This document shows, in pieces, positions 1-8,307 of a stretch of DNA of 21,372 bases. The notes under the pieces were generated by a model. That model had not been told where the DNA came from. It saw only the letters and a list, made by a program, of their open reading frames with translations, and made no database searches. Location of the stretch: contig JAJJLU010003989.1 of assembly GCA_023807065.1 (NCBI GenBank), positions 1-21,372 of the forward strand. Reading direction: 5' to 3'. The stretch comes from Isotricha intestinalis (lineage: Eukaryota; Ciliophora; Litostomatea; Vestibuliferida; Isotrichidae). A program made the position numbers and the translations under genes. Within the stretch, counting starts at the first letter, position 1. Each line of letters opens with the position of its first letter.

Positions 1-138
1 CAAACTGAAAAGATTAAAGATATTTGGAATGTAGTTAAGAATGCTTCTATAGGAAAATATTATAGTTCAAGCTATAATTGTAATATTTGGTGTGATAGAG
101 TATTGAGTGAATTAAGCTATTCAGGTGCTGATACATAA
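1..138 (+). CDS. 3' end of an unrecognised gene (partial)
   Basis: Frame 1 is open from the left edge and ends at a TAA at 136-138, giving 45 residues with coding-like composition (several Trp and Cys, including a YNCNIWCDRVLSEL stretch). The Asn-Cys-x-x-Trp pattern is faintly like the end of LRAT/NlpC-type papain-fold proteins, but this is too weak to name. After the TAA the same frame stays open for another 31 codons (139-231), still coding-like at first (WNSSCVTNNYHP), up to a second TAA at 232-234. The first TAA may therefore be a premature stop in a decaying gene next to the transposon. The start and most of the protein lie outside the window. Confidence 0.4.
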   Translation, partial: QTEKIKDIWNVVKNASIGKYYSSSYNCNIWCDRVLSELSYSGADT

Positions 139-257
139 TGGAATTCTAGTTGTGTTACTAATAATTATCATCCCATAATAATAATAAAGGCTCAATTAAA
201 TAATTTCATTTATTTTTTTTTCATTGAAAAAATTTAAACTGAAAAAAAAAAATTTAA

Positions 258-303
258 GGGGGGTCTCTAAGTTTCAATACCCCCTCATTTATAAATAGCA
301 AAA
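258..303 (+). repeat. Left terminal inverted repeat of the transposon
   Basis: About 46 bp: a G6 tract, then TCTCTAAGTTTCAATACCCCC, then TCATTTATAAATAGCAAAA. It is the inverted counterpart of 1521-1671 with the right-end repeat expansion left out. It carries one extra C (at 265 or 267) relative to the right end. Confidence 0.85.
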
Positions 304-344
304 ACTTAATAAAAAAAATTAAATATAATAAAGGCAATAATTAA

Positions 345-1211
345 AAAAAAAAATTAAAATATATCAATACAAAAAAAAATTGTAAATTGTTTTACCATAT
401 TAGAATAAACAGTTTTTTTCAAAATTTTACTCATACTAAAATTGAAGATTGTATTGAAATCATCAAATGCAATTTATGTTTTAAATTTAATAAAAATAAA
501 ACTAAAAAATATTTGGCTCAAGAAAAAAAAATATAATGGTCTAATGAATGAACTTATAAAAAATATATTTATTCAAATAAAAAAAACAATATATGATTAT
601 TATATATTACAATATGAAACAGATATATTTACTGAGGAAAATAAATGGAATTATTTTGCAGCAGAGGAAAGTCTATTTACCTATATTAATGATAAACAGA
701 TATGGGTATTGGATGTCATCAATACTGCAACTAAAGAATTTAGAATAGTTGCCGCCTTAAGTAGGGAAACAAATATACTAAAAAATTTTATAAAAAAATA
801 TATACCTCCAAGGAAATAATATAGTGACTGATGGCTGGAGTGCCTACAATTGGCTTTATAATGCAGGTTATCATGATTAGAACATAATCATGGAAGAAAC
901 GATTGGGGTCATGGTTTAGAAGCCACTTCTCATGCAGAAAATATATGGAATGTTCTAAAAGATGAATTAAAAAATTCATACAAAGCTATAACTAATAAAA
1001 ATTTTCTTTATTTTCTGCGTGAAGCAGAATTTAAATATGTTAATAGAAATAAAACTAATGATGAAATGTTAAAAGAATTTTTTGATTGTTTTAATTTATT
1101 CTCTAATTTTGAAGTTTATGGTTTTGAAAAAGATTCATTTTTTTTTATAATATTTAAGATTTAAATGAATTATTCAATGATTCTTTATCTGATGAATCTG
1201 ATTCTGATTAA
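345..1211 (+). pseudogene. IS1595/ISXO2-like (Merlin) transposase, frameshifted remnant
   Basis: The family is shown by several motifs: an AEESLF segment at the place of the first catalytic Asp, NIVTDGWSAYNWL with the second Asp, and an EHNH..NDWGHGLEATSHAENIWNVLKDEL stretch with the Glu of the DDE triad. A C-terminal NFLYFLREAEFKYVNR follows, which is typical of eukaryotic members. The reading frame changes several times. Frame 3 (about 345-530) carries a CNLC zinc-binding-like segment. Frame 1 runs from a poly-A tract at about 521-530 to the TAA at 817, frame 2 from 818 to 877, and frame 1 again to the TAA at 1162. A possible acidic tail (ending DESDSD) lies in frame 3 from 1158 to the TAA at 1209. 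The first catalytic Asp appears replaced by Glu. I call it an inactive copy. The longest intact piece is 442-819 (125 codons). Confidence 0.8.
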
Positions 1212-1520
1212 ATTAATATTATATATTTATAAAATATTTTAATTCTTCGCTTTTATATTATTGAGAGTTTATTAAAAAGAATTTTTGTATTAAATTTTAT
1301 ATTTTAATTTTTTTAAACATTATTAATTTTTATTAATTATGCATGACTTTGAATATCATATTTAAATAATATTATATTATTTATTATGAATATTTTTTTT
1401 TCTTTATTTAATTATATTTTATTCTTTTATTTTTTTAAATTTTTTTTAATTTGTTTTAGTTCCTATTATTTGATAATATTTATTTTATATATATATATAG
1501 TTTGATTTATTTAATTACGA

Positions 1521-1671
1521 TTTTGCTATTTATAAATGAGGGGGTATTAAAAATCTCATAGGGGGTGTTGAAATTTATCTATGGGGTATTAAAATCTATT
1601 AACTAGGTATTGATAGTTATATATTGGGGTATTGAAATTTATATAGGGGGTATTGAAACTTAAGACCCCCC
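1521..1671 (-). repeat. Right terminal inverted repeat, expanded by internal tandem copies
   Basis: The outer end (1646-1671) and inner end (1521-1545) pair with the two halves of the left inverted repeat. Here they are separated by roughly 100 bp of tandem G-rich units, so this arm is about 151 bp against 46 bp on the left. Confidence 0.82.
1540..1665. repeat. Six-unit degenerate minisatellite in the transposon right end
   Basis: Six head-to-tail units start at about 1540, 1561, 1583, 1606, 1626 and 1646. Each is 20-23 bp and built as G(2-5)-TATT-(G/A)AAATTTATNTA with variation. The left end holds only one equivalent unit. The units diverge from each other, so the array is not a recent collapse or expansion artefact. 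Subterminal repeats of this kind are often transposase-binding sites in DNA transposons; that role is inferred here. Confidence 0.8.
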
Positions 1672-2726
1672 AAAAAAAATACATAAATTATCCTTTATTA
1701 ATAATTTATATTGGACATCTTTTAATTGTTTTTGAAGAAAAGGATTATTTATATTTAGGTAAAATAGATTTAAATCTATATTATTAAAATATATTATTAA
1801 TATAATTGGTTTTTAGATTCATTTTTTATAGAATCTCCATTTAAAAAAAATAATTTAGTAATAATTGCAAATTAGAATGATAGAGCAAAAATATCATTTT
1901 TATTGCCTCAAATCTGAAAAATAAGAAAATCTTTTCATTCTTAACATTTTTTCTTAAAATAAAATAAAGCATTCACAAAAAAGCAGAACTCAAAATGAAA
2001 AATTTAATAAACCTTTTTTATCATATTAATATCTGATATTTCCTCTAATTACTAAATAATTTATGGTATATGCTAAAAAATTGTTATAATTAAATGTTAA
2101 AATAATTGAATAACATTTATCTTCATTTTTTTTGAACAGAAAAAATAATCAATAAATTTATAATTGTACTTATTATATTAAAAGCAAAAAGTAAAATATG
2201 ATTTCCTTTGAAACACTTATAAAATACCAAATATTCATTTTTTTCATATTATAGAAGATAATTAATTTATTCTCATGAAAATTTTTACATTAAAAATCTT
2301 ATCTATAAGGAATAAAAATAATATGAAGGATTTATAAAGTAACACTTAATAAATATATTTCAATTCTTCTTTTTCTTAATCCTTTTTTGTCTAAAAATAT
2401 TACAAAATAAAAAATCAAAGAGAAAAATAAAGGTGAGAGAAAAAGAAAATATAAAATTTTTGCTTTTTTATATAATTAATTCACTCTAATAATTTTTGAC
2501 AGGTTTTTTCATTATTTATTTATAAATTGTTTAACTAATAATATTAGTTTTTATATTTTGAAGGGATATATTTAGAATATAATTTATAAAATAATTCATA
2601 ATTTCTATTTTTTATTGTTTTATATAAATCATTAAATTTTTCAAATTTATTTTTTTAAATTTGAAAAATTATGTAAACTTATATTAATAATAATAAATTA
2701 TGTTATTTATAAAAAATTAAAAGTAA
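1672..2726. other. AT-rich intergenic region with possible gene scraps
   Basis: No complete gene is visible between the transposon and the PAS-protein start. Two short coding-looking pieces occur near the transposon. Frame 3 is open to the TAA at 1785-1787 and includes HLLIVFEEKDYLYLGKIDL. A further piece at about 1809-1915 contains LDSFFIESPF and is broken by a TAG. They could be remains of a gene lying beside or interrupted by the element. The rest is simple A/T sequence with no RNA gene that I can recognise. The promoter of the downstream gene must lie in the final few hundred bases, but no defined motif is evident. Confidence 0.5.
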
Positions 2727-5700
2727 ATGATATTAGAGAATAATATCTTAAAGCAATTTAAACTTGCAAATTTCGAAGTTTTTTATCATTTGTATAAATC
2801 ATATTCATATAATTATATAATTCATAATATTTTCCTGTTAATAGAATTATTTCAGGTTTTTGCAATTATATTATCAAATATTGTAAGAATAAAAATATAA
2901 ACTTTTAGTATGTTAAGTTATGGGGAGAATCAGCATTATTTTTATATATTTCAAAATTTTTATGGTGGTTTGAAATTGTTTCTTATTTTAATTCAAATCC
3001 TAATGTCTTTTTTTATTTTATAATTTTCACTTATCTCTTTATTTTATTATGTTTTTTCATTTATACAAATTTATTAAAATATTATTTTCAAAAAAGAAAT
3101 ATTGAAAAAAGAAAATTTCAATTAAATTATTTAAGAAAATCAATGAATTGTTTAAAAAGTATCTTTTTCATTCCAATTGTTGAAAGTAATCTAATTATTA
3201 TTTTTTGTAAAAACAATGAGCCAATATTTAATCATAAATTAGTATGTTTTAATAAAAAACATATCATTTACTTTACTATGAGTCTATTATGCCTTTTAAT
3301 TTTGTTTTATCTTACATATATATTTATAACTTTTTCATTTAATAAAATAAAAAATCATTATGCTTCAATAGCAAAATACCTTATAATGAATTCATCAAAA
3401 AGTTTTTTTTTGAATAAAATAATTTTTTTAATTATTCAGGGTATTGATTCAATTTATTCTATTTTAGGTTTCAAATGTTTTTGTATATTTTTTTTTTCAT
3501 ATGTTCATTTATATTGCTTTATCATAGAATATAGTTATCAAGATATTGAATCAATTAATGCAAAACTATATCTTTATTTTAATTTTTCTTTATCCATAGC
3601 ATCTACTTTATTATTAATTGGATTTTTAATGAAAAATAAATCATTAGAAGGATTAATTTATATTTTTTTTCTTCTTATTATAATTTTATTTGGGCTAATT
3701 TTTATTTGGCCAAAACAATATTTAAAATATTCTATTTCTCTTCGTTTTTCTGATGATTATCTAGCATATAATCAAATAAGATTGTTTATGAACAATATTA
3801 AAGAAAGAAAAATTAATAGAGAAAATTTACTTGATTTTTTAATGATTTGTTCATTTTCTTACAAAAATGCTAAGAGTGCAATTGAAGAAGAAAAATTAAT
3901 TCGTTATTCAGATGAAGATTTAGATTATAAAATATCTAATTTTATAGAATCAACTTTAAAATTTAAGATAAATCAATTCAATCAAAGTATATTATTAAAA
4001 TGTATATATGCAATTTATTTATATGAAGAAGTATTTAAATATAATAAAGCTTTATTAACCATAATATCACTATATGAAGATATTTCTCAAGGAAAAATTT
4101 TTTCTTATTTATCACAAGAATTTTTTATTTATAGGTTAAAAAAATGTTTTGAAGGAAATATATCAAACAAAAATGAGGAACATATTAACTCAGAATTATC
4201 TACTTATTATCAAATAAATAATTTTCTTTATTTAATTTTAAAAAGTTCAGAAATATATTTTGAATTTTGGAATTTATTATTTAATTGTAAAGAACATAAA
4301 GATACTAAATTATTAGAAAAATTAGGAAATACAATAAATTTACAAGTAAAAGAGATTCATGAACAATTCAAAATACTCTTTAGAAAAAAATTAAAATATT
4401 CAAAAATAATTTTACTATATATTTATTTTTTAAGAGATGTTTTAAATGAATATGAAATGAGTAATCAAATTTTAAATGAAGCTGAAATACAAGAAAATCA
4501 AGATGAACAAATAAATGAAATCATAGGAGGAAATAGTAAAGTTTATGATTTAAATGAAATTGAATCAAGTTCTAATTTACAATTTATTATATCAAGTGGA
4601 ATTAAAGAACATTCAGTTGGTATTATTCAAAAAATTTCACATGATTTCTCAAAAAAATTAGGATATTCATCTGATCAATTAATTGGTAAAACAATAAATA
4701 TCTTATTACCAGATTTCTTAAAAAAAAGTCATGAAAAAGTCTTACAAAATAAATTTAAAAATTATAAATTTAAAGATGAATTTAAATCACCAAAAAAATT
4801 AAAAGGTCTTTTTTATATGAAAACTCACTCAATGTATTTAATACCAGTTTATATGGAAACTTATTTAATTTTTGATGAAGATTACACTCCATATAGTTTT
4901 ACAAGATTAGAAAACGATAAAGAAGTTGTTTTTCATCAATATTTATCTAAAACTTGTCATGTAGCCACAGATAAAAATTTTATGATACAAAATTTTACAA
5001 CAAATGCAATTACTATGTTAAATTTAATTAATAAAGATTTAAACGGAACAGTTGACATCACAAATTATATAATAGAACTTAAAGAACATATTAAAAACTT
5101 TTATTATAATAAAGAAACTGAAAATTTAAATGAACAAGTTATAAAAGATCTTTTATTAAGGAAAAAATATTTTTTACAAAATGAAAATAATAATTTATCA
5201 AATAATGTAATTACATGGCAAAAAAATAAAAAATCATTTAGTTTAGTTTGTGAAGAAATAAGAATGAATAAAAAATTATTAGGTTATTATTTCCATTTTG
5301 AATATTATCATCCTTCAAATAATAATAATTCCTCATTATGTGAAAATTTTGAATTACATTTAAGTGAAAAACATTTTATAAAAAATGTTGCTCAAAAAAT
5401 TGATTCATGTGTTTCAATTTCAAATTCTTTTGGAACAGAATTTCAAAATGGAGATTTTAAAATTAATTCAAATATTATTCCTGTCAATGAACAAATCTTA
5501 AATTTTGATATTGATAAGTATTCATATGTTTTTAAAAATAAAAAATTTTATGAATATAATAATGAAAATAATCTTTTATCAATTCAAAATTATGTAAAGC
5601 GTTTTTTAGATGAAAAATATAATGAATATAATGGGAGTATGATAAGATCAAAAGACATTTCTGAAGAAAATAATTCTTCAAACATTTCAAATAGCTCTGA

Positions 5701-8032
5701 TTCATATTCTTCTAAGAGTGAAAGTTCAAGTGAAGTAAAAAAAAAATCTGTTAATAGTAGTTCATATAATTTAAATGACTATTATAAAGTAAATTTAGAT
5801 AAAATTACTTTATTTTATTTCGATTTTAGTAAAAATTGCATTCAAGAAATAAAAGATTATCCAAAAAAGGATAGAATGGATTATTTAAAGAAAGAAGAAT
5901 TAAAAAGTAAAGTAAAATGTTCTCAAAGAAGAGATAGTGGATTAATTCGAATAAGAAAAACAAAAATAAAAAATCCAAACCCAATTAAGGTAAAAGAAAA
6001 AGATACCAAATTTAAAAACGAAGAAATAATAGTAAATGAAACAAAATCTAGAATAAATAAATCAATCTATTTTCTTTTATTTAGTGTATGTATAACTTTT
6101 TTTTTTTCAATCTTACTTACTTTTTGGTTAGTTATTTATTCAATGAGAGAAAAAAAACAAATTTTTGATTTGGTAGATGCAATAAATTATTTAAATGAAT
6201 TAAATGAAAATATTGCAGAGACATTTTATTATTCAGTTAAATTAACTTTAGTTCAAAATCCTAAATATAATAATATTCGTCCTTCTAATGATGAAATAAA
6301 AATAATTTCTAGAAAAACATTAATAAATAGTTTTAAAAAAATGATTAATTTAATTGGTTCTCTTTATTTTAATTCAATTTCTTTTTCTAAAAAAAATAAA
6401 GAAAAAAGAAAGAATTATAAATTAAATCTTACAACTATAACAAATAAAGATATTGAAGTTAAAATAAAAGTACCAGTATTAAATTTATTAGAAGAATTTA
6501 CATCTTTAATTTATTTTTACGCAAATAAAGATGATTCAAAAATCAATCTTTTAGATAAAACTTTTAATAATATACTAAAGAATTCTGAAACTTTTTTATA
6601 TGGATATTTTAATGAATATACTCAAATTTATGAAAATGAATATTTAATAAAAATAAAAAAAAATAAAGTTTATACCTTTTGCTTATGTTTCATATTATTA
6701 CCTTTTGAAATTTTTGGCTTGTATTTAATTTTAAAAGCAAGTTTTAAAGTCTCTTCTGAAAAAAAAAAGTTTATAGATTTTTTTTTTCAGATAGATAAGA
6801 AAATTATAATACTGTCAATGAATCATTGTAAAAGGTTTATGGAAGCAACAAATAATATTAATTATTCATCTAAACATTTAGTTTCAACACCAAAAATAAA
6901 TCTTGAGGTGTTAAGTGAAAGAGAAGAACCAGATGAAAATTTATTCGTATATAAACAAATAAATAAAAATAAAGAGAATCAACTTCAAATTCTTTGTGAA
7001 GATGAAGAAAATGAAGAAGATAGTGATGAAATGGATTTTGAAAATAATAAAAATAATATATTAAACAGTGATTTATCATTTTTTAAATATGAAAAGAAAG
7101 CTTTTTCATATATTTCTCTTTACATTATTTTTTTTGCTTTTTTTTCTGCTTTATCAATTACATTTATATTTATTATAAATAATAAATTTCATCAAATAAA
7201 AGATTATCATGAACTTTTTTTTTATACTCAAAAATTAAATTTATTTATAATAAGGAATGTTATTTTTTTAAGAATATTTATAGCATATAAATCAACATAT
7301 ACAGAATATTTTTTCGTAAATAATTTTTCTAATACCTTATATAAACAATTTGAAACAATATATAATGATAATTCAAAATATGTATCAGATTTATATGACA
7401 GAGTCAATAAAAATTTTATGAAAAAATCAACAAAAATACTCTATTTAAATTTCCAAAAACAATCTTTATGTTATTATCTTGATAATTATATAAATAATTA
7501 TGGAGGAGATTGTAATTTAATAGGTAATGGAGCTGCAAATTTTGGTTTAAATTCATTATCTTCTTATCTAATTTATTCAGTAATGCATTTATTTCATCAA
7601 GCTATATTAAATTCTAATATTGCCACAGAAAAAGGTTTTTTGTTTTCTGAATTATTTTATGGAACAAATTTTTATGAAGACTTTACACCTTCAAATAAAT
7701 CAATAATAGAAGAATATAAAAGTTTAGACCCATTTGAAATTTTTAATAGTATAGAAATGAATGATTTAATTATTCTAAATGATAATGTTTTTAAAAAATG
7801 TATGAGTGATGCTTCACAAAGTATCATCAAAGATATTAATTATATAAGTGATAGTATTGAAATGCTCTTAATTTATCTAATTATTTTTTATGTTTTACTG
7901 TTGATATTGTTTATTTTATTTTATGTGATTCCAAATATTAGACAAAAAAATAACAATATTAATAAGAAAAGGAAAATGCTTTTAATAATCCCAAAAAATA
8001 TTCTTTTGGATATAATAATTAAAAATAGCTGA
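2727..8032 (+). CDS. Large multi-span membrane protein with PAS domain (TmcB-like)
   Basis: The start at 2727 has an in-frame TAA directly before it. Removing a 26-nt intron (2883-2908) gives 1759 residues; the longest uninterrupted frame would begin only at 3143 and miss 130 residues. The N-terminal half has about seven hydrophobic spans (to about residue 270), starting with FEVFYHLYKSY and LLIELFQVFAIIL, which are typical of ciliate members of the tiny-macrocysts family. A PAS domain lies at about residues 605-715 (FSKKLGYSSDQLIGKTINILLP). A Ser/Asn/Glu-rich linker follows at about 970-1005. Four more spans lie near 1104, 1307, 1452 and 1704, separating two extramembrane regions. The end (KKRKMLLIIP) is also family-like. 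Ciliates carry many such genes, presumed to be membrane sensors; ligand and output are unknown. No cyclase or kinase domain is visible. The stop is TGA, with an in-frame TAG six codons later. Confidence 0.85.
2883..2908 (+). other. 26-nt mini-intron (GTAAG...TTTTAG) in the PAS-protein gene
   Basis: The frame from the ATG at 2727 reads family-like sequence up to ...AIILSNI (codon 52, phase 0) and would hit a TAA inside this segment. Removing 2883-2908 joins it exactly to TAT GTT AAG TTA TGG, which is in frame with the long downstream frame. Boundaries are GT...AG, and GTA...TAG as in ciliate mini-introns. Confidence 0.88.
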
Positions 8033-8307
8033 GCAAAAATTTGTAATTAGATAAATTTTTTTTCCTGATATGTGTAATTTATTGGTTTATAAATAATACT
8101 ATAATATTATATAAATTTTTTGCTTTGGTATATTTTTTTTCATATAAATTTTAATTCAAAAATTATTTTTTAATCATATATTAAATTTAAAAAAAAAGTT
8201 TTGAATATAAAAAACATTAAAGAATATAATTTAAGAATGGAAAAAAATAAAAATATTAATTAAAAAAGGATAAATATAATTGATTATTAAATTATATTTA
8301 AATCAAT

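Larger units (their letters stand above)
258..1671 (+). mobile_element. Decayed Merlin/IS1595-like DNA transposon
   Basis: This is a 1414-bp element bounded by near-identical inverted ends. The left end reads GGGGGGTCTCTAAG then TTTCAATACCCCCT. The right end, reverse-complemented, reads GGGGGGTCTTAAG then TTTCAATACCCCCT, so the two differ by one base. The inner parts also match as inverted copies (TCATTTATAAATAGCAAAA). Between them lies a broken transposase of the IS1595/ISXO2-like DDE group, which in eukaryotes defines the Merlin superfamily. The long C and G tracts stand out sharply from the AT-rich surroundings. Merlin elements usually create 8-9 bp target duplications. The flanks here (AAATTTAA on the left, AAAAAAAA on the right) are A-rich but not a clean duplication. 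The element is non-autonomous as it stands. Confidence 0.82.

Noticed and set aside
1..234. TAA read as Gln (Paramecium/Tetrahymena code), extending the left partial gene past 136-138
   Set aside because: TAA ends V-ATPase a, COG1, the PDI-like and USP32-like genes at expected C-termini, and H3 right after RGEK, so it is a true stop here. A premature stop is the better reading.
788..979. 63-codon minus-strand frame over the transposase
   Set aside because: It is antisense to the conserved NIVTDGW and HAENIW motifs on the plus strand. It is a shadow frame.
1540..1665. CRISPR-like array
   Set aside because: Units are contiguous and degenerate, with no unique spacers, and lie inside a transposon end of a eukaryotic-type genome.
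1540..1671. G-rich repeats as telomere or internal telomeric repeat
   Set aside because: The 20-23 bp units with TATTGAAATTTAT are far longer than ciliate telomere repeats, and their inverted counterpart at 258-303 shows they belong to a transposon end.
6870..7079. 69-codon minus-strand frame inside the PAS-protein gene
   Set aside because: It is antisense to an acidic, low-complexity stretch of a long, conserved-type plus-strand gene. No independent support.
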